DNA of 24,227 bases from Haplomitrium mnioides (lineage: Eukaryota > Marchantiophyta > Haplomitriopsida > Calobryales): NCBI GenBank assembly GCA_049999725.1, contig JBNGIS010028926.1, forward strand, positions 35,137 through 59,363, written 5' to 3'. A model generated the notes under the pieces. That model searched no databases, was not told where the DNA came from, and saw only the letters and a list, made by a program, of their open reading frames with translations. Every line of letters begins with the position of its first letter. The first letter of the stretch is position 1. A program made the translations under genes and the position numbers. This document shows positions 9,033-17,290 of this stretch, one piece after another.

Positions 9033-9249
9033 ACTTCCTTCACTCCTCTCTATTTTCTTATAAATAGCACAACCCTATGCTTGTACTATTACATCTCGCC
9101 CTTCACCGTATTTTTCTCCCACATAGAAAAAATTCTCTATTGTAAATCCCAAAGCTCACCACTTTGGAACGCCAACTAGAACCAATTGTTTTGAGAAGTG
9201 ATTGTCTTCTCAAGAGTCAACTTTGGCTTGATCTCCAAGGTCTTCAACA

Positions 9250-9756
9250 CCAACTTTTTTTTTAATTTTTGGGATGAAACCATCCCACTCTCCACGAACC
9301 TCTAATGCCAGTATTTGACCTTCTAAATCGATGTCATTTCCAATCGGTACCTTTGGTTGTAATTGTTATCTATTGCAAATATGCGGGCATTTATTGGTGT
9401 TAAGCCCAAGTAAACATAAAAATTGCATAGCAACAATATTGGATTCTTTGCTCTATATTTGGTGATTAGAATCTGCCTTGTGGCAACACTGTGATTGCCT
9501 CTTGCAATCTTGTATTGATAATTGTTACGGTTCCTCATATCAAACCCTCACTTATCCTTTAACCCACACTTCGGATCAACGACAACAATAAAAAAAAAAT
9601 ATGCGCATATTTATTGGTGAGCATTCTCTATGCTAGAAGCTCAACAAAGTCTTCATTCAACCTCCTAATCTGAAATAGCCCCCAATTGTCCATTCCTAGT
9701 TTTGAAAGATTTAAATTCTCCAACCAAATTGTAGTCATTTCTTCTCGAACTCTATA
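9250..9756. other. Intergenic, with a 23-bp direct repeat; no gene recognised
   Basis: A 23-bp repeat starting AAATATGCG and ending TTTATTGGTG occurs at 9377-9399 and 9597-9619. The second copy includes a perfect palindrome AATATGCGCATATT (9598-9611). A 71-residue minus frame at 9538-9323 has no recognisable domain and is probably accidental. The left end of the DUF7869-type transposon may lie here, but I could not fix it. Confidence 0.5.
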
Positions 9757-10941
9757 TCACTGGATTGCGGACTCCCTAATTTTATTTTTGTCTTCGTCAG
9801 ACATTGTTTGAGGGTCCACTTGCTCATGCTCTTGAAAGGTTTGCATCCCTTTATGCGATTGCCTTTTGGATCTAGATGTTGGAGCTTGAACTGGTTCCGG
9901 CTCAGTTTCCTCCCCTAAGCTAATTGGTGTTGAAGATGAAGAGGCTGCAGAAGAGGACCTTGTTGGAGACTGGGAGGGGGCTAGCTCCTCCTCAATAATT
10001 GGAGCTAGAATAGGTTTCTTCTTTGGGACGGTCTGTTTCTTCTTTTTTTGAGCCTTGATTGGTTCCACCACCTTTCGTTTTTTTGCAATTGATGGTTATG
10101 GTGTTATTGCCATTGACATGGTTGCCGTGCTTGGATGTGGCACAAGTTGCTGAATGTGGACGTCATGCTTGGGCTTCAACAGTTTGATGTTGATAGCCAT
10201 CTTAATAAAGTCACATTCGACATGCTTTGCATCTTGGTAGGCATCCACAAAGTCCGCCAAAAGTTTATTAAACTGAAAAATAAAATAAAAAACCAATCAA
10301 ACATGTTAAACAAAAAGTCTCCAAGTGTTTACAACAAGTAAAAATGTACTTAACATTTAGTCTAGGCTAAAAAAGACTAGGGAGTCCATGCGCGAATGGA
10401 TTAGGGAGTCCATGCATGCAGTGACCTAGGAGTCCACGAGTGTATGGACCTGAGAATCCAAGCGCACAGGGACTTAGGAGTCCACGTGCGCATGGACTTG
10501 ACATTGTGGGTCCATGCACGCTTGGACTCAGGAGCCAATAAGTGCATTGAGCTCCGAGTCAATCCAAAAAGAACACAAATGAAAAAGGGTTTAAAAATCC
10601 TACCTTGTCATCTTCCTTAGCCATCTATAGATGCTTGGCAAATGTCCCTCTCGTTCATCTCCAAAAAGCATAATCGTTTGTGATATGCCTTGTACATGGT
10701 AATGGCATCATGTGATTGCACAAGTAGTTTGATCTTGGCTCTCTGCCCCTCTCTAATCATCATTATTTAGACCACAAGGCCAAGGTTAAAATTTTCACCT
10801 TCACCAACAAAAAGGTAAAGTTGTTGATCACGATCTTTCAAGGATCCACAATTACTAGCCATTCTTAGTCTAATTTTTCTAGCTTGAGAACTTTGATAAT
10901 GTCTGAATGCTTGTAAGGCTTTGGTTCAGTAGGTTTGGAAA
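9757..10941 (-). pseudogene. Two-exon gene of a DNA transposon, unknown function, basic NLS-like motif
   Basis: Not recognised as a named family. The exon at about 10941-10601 (minus) reads LRMASNCGSLKDRDQQLYLF and then, after a TAA, a charged helical segment rich in K, Q and E. The exon at about 10274-9757 follows a TTTTATTTTTCAG acceptor and begins FNKLLADFVDAYQDAKHVEC. It has one TAA at about 10096, then KKRKVVEP, a match to the monopartite KK/RK-type nuclear signal. A second basic run (QKKKKQTVPKKK) and a Ser/Pro/Glu-rich tail run to a stop at 9757. A donor-like GGTAGG lies near 10600, and a frameshift precedes it. The intron holds the 24-bp palindrome array. The 5' end may extend into the 100-N gap. 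It is transcribed away from the DUF7869 gene, so the two could be partners of one transposon. Role unknown. Confidence 0.5.
10383..10556. repeat. 24-bp tandem array of imperfect palindromes
   Basis: Seven units of 24 bases start at 10383, 10407, 10431, 10455, 10479, 10509 and 10533; a 6-base insertion follows the fifth. The idealised unit is AGTCCATGCGCATGGACTTAGG, an inverted repeat around TGCGCA. Units have diverged mostly in the centre and keep matched arms in several cases. The array lies in the intron of the minus-strand gene. It is contiguous, with no unique spacers, so it is not a CRISPR array. Confidence 0.88.
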
Positions 10942-11041
10942 NNNNNNNNNNNNNNNNNNNNNNNNNNNNNNNNNNNNNNNNNNNNNNNNNNNNNNNNNNN
11001 NNNNNNNNNNNNNNNNNNNNNNNNNNNNNNNNNNNNNNNNN
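10942..11041. other. Assembly gap (100 N)
   Basis: Exactly 100 N, the usual placeholder for a gap of unknown length. It falls between the starts of the two divergent transposon genes and so hides their shared promoter region and perhaps 5' exons. Confidence 0.99.
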
Positions 11042-11042
11042 G

Positions 11043-11051
11043 TATATAAAG
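11043..11051 (+). promoter_or_regulatory. Possible TATA box of the DUF7869 gene
   Basis: TATATAAAG at the edge of the gap, followed by a pyrimidine-rich leader (CATTTTCATCTTTCTAATTTC) and a small ATG frame at 11314. Spacing and direction suit a plus-strand promoter. There is no independent support. Confidence 0.35.
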
Positions 11052-11363
11052 CATCACTCATTTTCATCTTTCTAATTTCTTTTTTTCATTTTCTTCACAA
11101 AAAGTTTCTAATTTTGTGGTTTTGCGGAGTTTTCTTTAGAAACACATATTTTACATAGGCCGTAAAAGGTTGACGATATTTGTTAAAATAGTTTCTTCAA
11201 ATGGGTGATTTTTTTGATCAACAACTTGAAATTTGTTCAAACCGTAATTCTTTGGAGGTAAGCGTGGACTACCAAAAGCGCTAAGTGTGATGGTGAGTAT
11301 ATTAGAGAAAAAGATGGCTTCTGTTGAATCAGATAGCTCCATTTAAAAAGATCAAGAAAGTGA

Positions 11364-11450
11364 AGTCCATTTGCGCATAGGATCAGGGATTGAATCCTAT
11401 ACGCAAACAAGGTCAAGGAGTGAGTCCAATGCGTGTATAGGATTAGGGAG
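11364..11450. repeat. Three spaced TGCGCA-type palindromic units
   Basis: Diverged units start at 11364, 11393 and 11423, about 29-30 bases apart. Each has an AGTCC/AATCC arm, a TGCGCA-like centre and an AGGAT/AGGTC arm. They have the same plan as the 10383 array with longer spacing and a CCTATG arm in place of CCATG. Confidence 0.7.
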
Positions 11451-11533
11451 TGATTAGAAATTTTTCTTGTTTCTTTTAAAATTAGTCGCGACAATTGTCA
11501 AAGCAAGTCATGATATTGGTGTTGTTGCTTTGG

Positions 11534-11590
11534 TCCTATCTGCGCATATGATCAGTTGTTGTCTCCACTCATCCTATGCGCACATAGGAT
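11534..11590. repeat. Two TGCGCA-type palindromes
   Basis: ATCCTATGCGCACATAGGAT at 11571-11590 is a 20-bp inverted repeat with one central mismatch. A weaker relative, TCCTATCTGCGCATATGATC, lies at 11534-11553. Confidence 0.8.
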
Positions 11591-13330
11591 GTGATTTGGT
11601 TTTTTTTAATCTTTTGTAAGCAAAGAGTCCAAGCTACCTTTGAAGCTATAGTTCTAGTTTGCGACCTTTTGTTAGCAAATCTTGTTTTTCTCATTTTAAA
11701 ACTTTTGTTTATTTTAAGTCAAACATTTTTTCCTTTCTTTAAATTTCTAAAAGTTTATTTTTAATCTTTTATAAAATTTTCACTTCTACCAATCCAAATA
11801 TTTGTTTGAGATGATTTGAATATTTGTAGCACTTGAGGTTGTATTTTGAAGTTCAAAACATCAACATATGTTTTATTGAACTACTTTTATGCCTTTCGTG
11901 CTTTGTGATAAACCATCAAAGAAAATGTTATATTGATGGTCAAAAGTACTTGGGAATTGTCATTGATGAAATGGATTAGAAGAAAATTGCTATTCCACAC
12001 TAGCCTTCGCCACCAAAAAAACATTGATAAAGAGTGTTTGGTAGGTGTGCATGTAGTTGGTGCCTTAATATTCAATCATGCTCTTTCTTTGAGGGTCTTC
12101 TTAACCTATGGAAACTTGAGAAGCAATTCTAATTTGACAGTTACTGTGCTTTACAAAATATTATGGGACTTTGAATGGGCGCTACCTCCAACTTTGTATC
12201 TTTAGTTGGACAACATGACCCAAGAGAATAAGAATTCCATCTTATGTGGATATCTTAGTCTCCTTATTGCCAAGAATGTTTTTCAAAAAATCAAGATGGG
12301 ATTTCTAATAGTTGGCCATACTCATGATCAAATTGATCAAATGTTCAGCCAATTCTTAAAACGTTTGAAATGTGTCAAAGCTTTCACAATTACGAGTGTT
12401 AGCAAGACGCTTCAATTTTCCTATAATCCTAAACCTTACGTAATTCTTTTGTTGGAAACTTGGGATTTCAAAATGTTTCTGCAACAACATCCCTCTCTAG
12501 TTCAAACGATATATGATATTACCTTCAATCAACAATTCAAGTTCTAGTTGAATGATTCCAAGGCAAAGATTTAGAGCAAACAGTTTTCAACAGATAAGCC
12601 TAATCCTTGAAAAAAAAAAGTGAGGACTTGAAGCAAAATTACCCTTTCCACCTTCACAACCGTTCAACACTTGTAATGATTCTCAAAATGTTCGTCTAGG
12701 TTCTCAGCTTGATGCTCAACAAACAAAAAAAGATAGTCTAGTATAATAAATACTTTCTATATATCAAGCAATCTATGATGGAGCACCTAGGTCGCAAGAA
12801 GAGACTCTTTCACACAACATTAGATACGCGCACAAGTTTGGCAAACTACATGAGCTGAAAGCTAGAATGTTTATTTGTGTTGTTGTTTCTTTGGATCCAA
12901 AGAGCAGACCGTTTTGGGTCGCCAAAGTTTTCAAAGTTTTGTCATTTGATGAGGAAGATCCTCCAAACCCAAAACGAGTATGTGTTCAATGGTTTGCTTG
13001 TGAGGTTGACAATGAATTTTTTGGACAATACTGCTCACAAAAATAGCAGCAACAAAAGGGAAACGCAAATCCAAGTTATATATTGATGTACTTGATGCGA
13101 TACAAATCACGATTTTATCTTTTGATTTTCTTCTTACACAAAAAAACCAATGGACGAAAACCACTCTAGCTACCATTAAATCAAATCTATTTGAGTATGA
13201 AAGACAAAAAGCCATCAATCCTGAAATGTTTCAAAGAGATTCAATCATTGCTATTAACAATGAAAGAGATCAAGCAAATCTTGATGAATTTTTTGAAGTT
13301 GAATCCAAAGAAATCGAGATAAGTGACTAA

Positions 13331-13826
13331 AGTAATTTAAGAATTTTATTATATATTAATATTTTCAATTATATTGTGATTTAAAATTATTATTTTATAA
13401 AGTACTTGAGAATGTGATGAAGCAATTTGTTGAATTTATTTGCCACCTTGAACTTTTTATTGTAAATCATTCCAAGTTGAATGTTATTCTCTATGAATGA
13501 AACTTGAATCTATAGTTAATATTTTCATTTGCTTTGTAAAATATTTTCTTATCCAAAATGTAGGTATGTTGTTTCCAACTTTAGTGCTTGCTAGAAGAGT
13601 TTAAGGTTATTGTATTGCTAAAGCATATGCTAATATTGACTACTTATTTTTTGCTTGTCAAGACTTTGATGTATAACTTAAAACCTTTGGCGTGCTTTGA
13701 CTTAGATCTAGAGCTTTATAGCTATTTTACTTTTAGATTTCAAATCAGAAAACAAAATCTTTAGTGTACATAGAGTTTGTTGCAAAAAATAGAACATATA
13801 TTGTCTGTATCATTGGTTATAGATCT
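13331..13826. other. AT-rich 3' flank of the DUF7869 gene, no gene recognised
   Basis: Very A+T-rich, with stops in all frames and no motif that I recognise. Probably the 3' untranslated and subterminal region of the transposon. Confidence 0.5.
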
Positions 13827-13832
13827 AGGAAC

Positions 13833-13932
13833 CCTATGCGCGCAGATGGTGAGTTTGGATTCTTTTGTGCACATAGACTTTGGGGGGAGTGTTCAAATAA
13901 AGAACTTGGATTTCTATACACGCATAGAGTTT
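13833..13932. repeat. Three TGCGCA-type palindromes, right subterminal
   Basis: CCTATGCGCGCAGATGG at 13833-13849, TTTTGTGCACATAGACTTT at 13863-13881 and TTTCTATACACGCATAGAGTTT at 13911-13932. They share the arm and centre plan of the left array. A 117-residue frame runs across them, but this kind of repeat commonly gives accidental frames. Confidence 0.75.
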
Positions 13933-13945
13933 GGGATGGAAGTCC

Positions 13946-14442
13946 AAGCCTTTCACATGTTCTACTTCGCATATACAACCCTCAAGCTTCTACATACATT
14001 GACTACCATTTAGAACTTAGATTCTACACTAGTGAAAGACTCTTTTGTAGAGCTCTAAATCTTTGTTTGGTAGAGTCTAGTAAAAAACTTGGAGATATTT
14101 ATTGTTTGCACTTTTAGTTCAATCTCCTTAGCCACTGCCTTTTTGATTATGAACATGACTCCTTTGTGTATACATTTCTCTGAATTATGCAATATTTTTA
14201 AATACTGAAACCTTTTTTATGCCCACTTTAACTTTTGCGTGTATGGATTTTCAACTACAACTGAAAGCTTCTTTCTTGCTTGAACTTGAAAATAGAGCTC
14301 CTAAATCCATACAATGTTTTTTTTTTGTTGGTTTATGTGTCTACGATTGCAAACTCATTCCCTTGACTTCTAGTTCGCTTGGGCATTGTCCTCATGTTTT
14401 GTAATTTTTTTCCTAAAAAATAAGTTTCAAAGAGCACAATTT
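13946..14442. other. No gene recognised
   Basis: AT-rich sequence with short open frames only. No domain or repeat structure was seen apart from the flanking palindromes. Confidence 0.45.
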
Positions 14443-14456
14443 CTATGCATGCATAG
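14443..14456. repeat. Perfect 14-bp palindrome
   Basis: CTATGCATGCATAG is exactly self-complementary. It continues on the right as AGTTTG, as do the neighbours at 13863 and 13911. It is the cleanest member of the family. Confidence 0.85.
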
Positions 14457-14504
14457 AGTTTGTGCAACCAACTATATTTCAAAATAGTTTATTTAGAACG
14501 GCTA

Positions 14505-14662
14505 AAACGGCTAAAAGTGAAGCTCAAAATTTCAGGCACTTTTTGTTTTTAAGAAATAACCTCGCTTCCTCTCTTTTTTGAGCTCAAAAACCATGGTTTT
14601 TCTTTTTGAGAAAAAGGTTCATGTTTTGAGTAGTATGCTCCTAGTTCGAAGCAGTAGTTGTT
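14505..14662. repeat. Right copy of dispersed block, possible transposon end
   Basis: Aligned with 36-193. The alignment ends at GTAGTTGTTGG, directly before sequence homologous to element 1 integrase (AAGATAAACGAGAC, about 14667 onward). The end resembles a degenerate CACTA-type terminus when reversed (CAACTACTGC), but no matching left end was identified. Confidence 0.55.
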
Positions 14663-14888
14663 GGAAGAAGATAAACGAGACAAAAAGGTAGAAATACTTG
14701 AAACATTTGAAGAAGAACGAGAAAGTAAACCATCATGAACAAGAGGATGTTGACCCAAATCAAGAAAGAAAAGAGAAAATCTAGTGCTTGCTTGTTTGGA
14801 GTTGTTGTAGGCAAACTCCACAACCAGTAAGAAACTATCCCAATCGGTATGATGAAAAATAATAAACACATGCAGCATATCCTCCACA
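14663..14888 (-). pseudogene. Element 3 integrase, C-terminal side of the core
   Basis: Homologous over its whole length to 1716-1945 of element 1. It carries the same WDS, VEFAYNNSK and FSLFFLDLGQHPLV segments of Ty3 integrase in a minus-strand frame that reaches the insertion point of element 2 at 14888. The rest of the core resumes at 20444. Its lower-coordinate side stops at about 14663, against the dispersed block, so the integrase C-terminus and 3' LTR of element 3 are missing. Confidence 0.85.
14884..14888. repeat. Target-site duplication CCACA, left copy
   Basis: CCACA directly before the LTR start at 14889. It is repeated exactly at 20444-20448 directly after the other LTR. Element 1, which is uninterrupted there, has CCTCCACAGTG (about 1936-1946), a single copy. 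Confidence 0.92.
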
Positions 14889-15024
14889 TGTAAAGACTCT
14901 CGGCTAATTAGTAGCACATCAATGTACTCTTGTGCAAAGAAGATATGCTCAACAAGAAAAGAAAGGAAAAGAGAGAAGAGAAAGAAATTTCTTACAAGAC
15001 TTTCCAAACTACCAAATGAGGGAG

Positions 15025-15039
15025 GAGGGCCAAGCCCTC
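15025..15039 (-). promoter_or_regulatory. Hairpin next to the TATA box
   Basis: GAGGGC-CAA-GCCCTC can fold with 6-bp arms. It is kept, with one arm change, in the 5' LTR (about 20132-20146). It lies just downstream of the TATA box in transcription sense. Confidence 0.55.
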
Positions 15040-15040
15040 T

Positions 15041-15049
15041 CTATTTATA
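15041..15049 (-). promoter_or_regulatory. TATA box in element 2 3' LTR
   Basis: The minus strand reads TATAAATAG. The same position in the 5' LTR (20152-20159) has decayed to CTAAATAG, so the 5' promoter has lost its TATA while the 3' copy keeps it. Confidence 0.7.
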
Positions 15050-15081
15050 CTTCATTTACAAGACTTCAACTAAGCTTCTTC

Positions 15082-15094
15082 TTCTAGAAACTTC
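15082..15094. promoter_or_regulatory. Heat-shock-element consensus in 3' LTR
   Basis: TTCTAGAAACTTC matches TTCnnGAAnnTTC exactly. It is the only one left in this LTR after the 170-bp deletion and lies about 35-45 bases upstream of the TATA box. Confidence 0.6.
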
Positions 15095-15163
15095 TTCTCC
15101 ACTAACTAACTTTAACAATAGCTAAATCTAGAGGTTTTACCAAGTTTAGTGGGCCTCACTACA

Positions 15164-15177
15164 AACCTCCCCCCTTT
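15164..15177 (-). promoter_or_regulatory. Polypurine tract of element 2
   Basis: The minus strand reads AAAGGGGGGAGGTT, immediately followed by the LTR start TGTAGTGAGG. This is the plus-strand primer of reverse transcription and fixes the LTR edge. Confidence 0.92.
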
Positions 15178-15602
15178 AAAATGCAACGTCCTCATTGCAA
15201 ATACAATCAAAAGCATCTACCAATGACATAATATTGCAAAGGTTGGCAAGAGGTTCCCAAGTGGCTTCAATCAGAAGGTACCCTTTCTACAACACCAAAT
15301 ATTCAGTGATTGCTTGAGTCCGCAGTTGAAGGTGCGCTTCTTGAGATGCCTTCCATCTCATATTTTGTTTGACCATCCACCATCTTCGGTAAAGGTGAAG
15401 ATTCATGTTGATTGGTAGACTGAGAGGAGCGAGGCATGTAGTGACGAAGAAACAAAACATGAAAATTTGGATGAAGTTTCATATAGGTCGGTGAATCAAG
15501 CTTATAAACTACAGCTCCACCATATTGAGAGATGAAGAAATGCCCAATGAAATGTGCACTGACCATACGAACACCAAGCATAGATAAGTGAGTAGTAGAC
15601 AA
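15178..15602 (-). pseudogene. Element 2 integrase C-terminus with chromodomain
   Basis: The minus frame 15602-15303 has the integrase C-terminal segment (VVYKLDSP, then KLHPNFHVLFLRHY). It is followed by DGQTKYEMEGI, the first strand of a chromodomain. After a frame break near 15300, the second part KGYLLIEATWEPLANL can be read near 15275-15235, with the conserved W-E-P that ends the domain. A TAG precedes it. Chromodomains of this type direct insertion to particular chromatin in chromoviruses. The frame then runs into a stop before the polypurine tract. Confidence 0.82.
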
Positions 15603-16390
15603 CTATATTTTGTTGCCCTCAACAAATGTCTCGTCCCAACAATGAGCATCAACATACTGCTTATGACAATTTTGTGCAATCACAAGCTTGTCACGAGCAA
15701 GATAGACTGCACGATGGATTTGTTGCAAAAAATATTTAGTGGCTTCAACTTTAAAAGACATGTTTGGTTGCAAACCCATGGTGATCAAATTTGTCGGCAT
15801 CAAAGGGTGTTTGCTATTGGTAAGGAAGAAAGGAGTGGCCTTACTTGAGGCATTGATAGAGTTGTTGTAAGCAAACTCTACCAATGGTAGTACGAGATCC
15901 CACTCCTCTTGTCTCTTGAGTGTGAAAGTGCACAACATATCGTCAATAGTATGATTTGCGCGCTCCATTTGACTATATAATGCAATATGATGTGCCGTAG
16001 ACATGGCTAATTTAGTCTTGAAACATGAAAATATGCTCTTCCAAAAAATACTTGTGAATTGAGTACCTCGATCTGAAATAAGTGTTGAGAAGAGACCATG
16101 CTGAGAAAAGACTGCCTCCAAGTATAGTTGTGCCAACTCAAAAGCTATTACCATCTTGGTAGTGGTTCAAATATGGATCATTTTGCTCAACTTATCAAAA
16201 ACCACCATTATTAGAATCATTCCTTTTGGAAGTAGTTGGAAGATCACATGCCGAATCCAAGCTCACATGTTTCCATTGTTGATTGGGAATAGGAAGAGGT
16301 TGTAGAAGCCCTACAGGCTTTTGATTATTCGCCTTGTTTTGCTGATATGCGAAACAAATTTGTACATACGCCTATCTATCCTTAGTCATA
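15603..16390 (-). pseudogene. Element 2 integrase core
   Basis: An open frame of 183 residues (16154-15603) holds most of the DDE core. LISDRGTQFTS has the second Asp, QMERANHTIDDML has the Glu region (normally a GQTER-type string, so mutated around it), and VEFAYNNS follows. The first Asp segment (FDKLSK) lies just upstream near 16190-16160 after a stop. The HHCC zinc region lies near 16390-16450 and is poorly preserved. Confidence 0.85.
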
Positions 16391-17290
16391 TTTGGCCAAT
16401 AGTAAGATCACTATAGTAACTCAAGTGTTTTTGCTATGCCTATATGTCCTGCCATTGCCGTATCACGGATCTCTTGGAGCACAATGATGCAAAGTGATGC
16501 ATCTTAAAGCACCCAAAGTCTTCCATTTTGGAAGAGTACTCCTCCAACCTCATGGAAGCCCTTCTTGGCTTTTGCGGCATGAATCTCCAAATCATATTTA
16601 GTGGCTTGAACAAGTTGCTGCCACCACTCAGGTTGGACTAAAACCATTGAAACTTGATTAGCTTGAGGCATACATGACAAAGGATCTGCTAGTTTGATTT
16701 TTTTACCTTTCACATATACAATCTTCATATGGTATTTTTAACGCCACTCTGCTCAATGAACTTGGCGCTTTAATAGATCTTTTTGTGTCTCCAAATAGAT
16801 CAAAGGCTTGTGATCAGTCTCTACAATAAATTCATCATCACCCAAGTAGTGTTTCCAATGTTTGGTGGCAAGTACAATGGCCAATTCTTCTCACTCTATT
16901 GTATGATAGGTCTGCTCTGCAGCTTCTTTGAGAGGAAAGCCACAAGATGCCATCCATCCTCCCATTCTTGGAAGGAAACTCCACCAATAGCAACTCCTAA
17001 GGCATCCATCGCAATCTTAATAGGCGTAGTCGGATTATACCACTTGAGTATAAGTGCATGAAGCAATGCATCCTTCCAGGTTTGGAAGGCTAACTCCTCT
17101 CGAGATCCCCATTTCCAATGTACATTTTTTCCAAGCAACTCAATCAAGGTATGCGCAATACGTATAAAGTTTTTGACAAAATGTTGATAAAAACCTATCA
17201 AACCTAAAAATCCACGTAATTGAGCAACATCCTCTGAAGTTGTCCATCGTTGAACTGTGTCAACTTTATCTTGGATCACTTGTATCCCTT
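16391..17290 (-). pseudogene. Element 2 RNase H and RT connection
   Basis: The 127-residue frame at 17279-16896 covers the RT-RNase H junction (LRGFLGLIGFYQHFVKNF) and the start of RNase H, where IAMDALGVAIGGV carries the first conserved Asp. The rest of RNase H, about 16890-16730, is broken by stops. A further frame at 16728-16504 starts KIVYVKGKKIKLADPLSC, in which a D-P-L-S segment stands at the family's D-A-L-S position. It then runs into the linker before integrase. Confidence 0.82.

Larger units (their letters stand above)
1388..9249 (-). mobile_element. Ty3/gypsy retrotransposon, element 1 (decayed, interrupted)
   Basis: On the minus strand, from high to low coordinates, the order is 5' LTR, primer binding site, gag, protease, reverse transcriptase, RNase H and integrase. 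Integrase last is the Ty3/gypsy order. The polypurine tract and 3' LTR are not present: similarity to integrase fades near 1388-1437, where the methyltransferase-like segment begins. The element is split between 2840 and 6048 by another transposon. A closely related second copy (element 3) lies at 14663-23771, and comparing the two exposes indels and lost residues. Every domain has stops or frameshifts and the RT active site is altered, so it cannot be autonomous. Confidence 0.9.
8665..9249 (-). repeat. 5' LTR of element 1
   Basis: The left edge (plus TGTAAAAGAACTC, minus ...CA) is fixed by the primer site one base away. The right edge is estimated at ...CTTCAACA, which gives TGTTGAAGACC at the minus-strand start and a length of about 585 bp. 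No second LTR exists in the window to confirm it. It contains a minus-strand TATA box and 44-bp direct repeats in the U3 part. Confidence 0.7.
11314..13330 (+). pseudogene. DUF7869 transposase-like gene (decayed)
   Basis: A short N-terminal frame at 11314 (MASVESDSS, stop at 11346) may be the first exon. The conserved core lies at about 11890-12547. It has LDN at 12206-12214, ENKN at 12224-12235 and VGHTHDQID at 12311-12337, the signature of the DUF7869 domain found in plant and other eukaryote repeat-borne proteins. Its D/H/D pattern suggests a nuclease fold (inference). An in-frame TAG at 12203-12205 sits where Gln is likely. The segment 11953-11995 is in a different frame with another TAG, so a frameshift lies before about 12030. 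After a stop at 12547, decayed C-terminal sequence (WVAKVF near 12910, then an acidic tail EFFEVESKEIEISD ending at 13330) continues in shifted frames. Palindromes at 11364-11590 would lie in an intron. Confidence 0.75.
14889..15163 (-). repeat. 3' LTR of element 2 (275 bp, internally deleted)
   Basis: The plus strand begins TGTAAAGACTC and ends CTCACTACA. It aligns with 19999-20443 except for about 170 bases missing between the ACAAGACTT segment (about 15065) and CTAAGCTTCTTC. It retains a good minus-strand TATA box and one three-part heat-shock-type motif. The last base is fixed by the adjoining polypurine tract. Confidence 0.93.

Noticed and set aside
9323-9538. 71-residue minus frame as an exon
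   Set aside because: No domain, no splice signals that I could tie to the neighbouring gene, and it overlaps a direct repeat.
10383-10556. CRISPR-like array
   Set aside because: Units are contiguous 24-mers with no unique spacers, in a eukaryotic intron beside transposon genes.
13764-14117. 117-residue plus-strand frame as a gene
   Set aside because: It is built over palindromic repeats, overlaps another frame on the same strand and shows no domain.
14549-15007. Single 152-residue gene across the element 2 boundary
   Set aside because: It joins LTR sequence of element 2 to integrase of element 3 and to the dispersed block, so its continuity is accidental.
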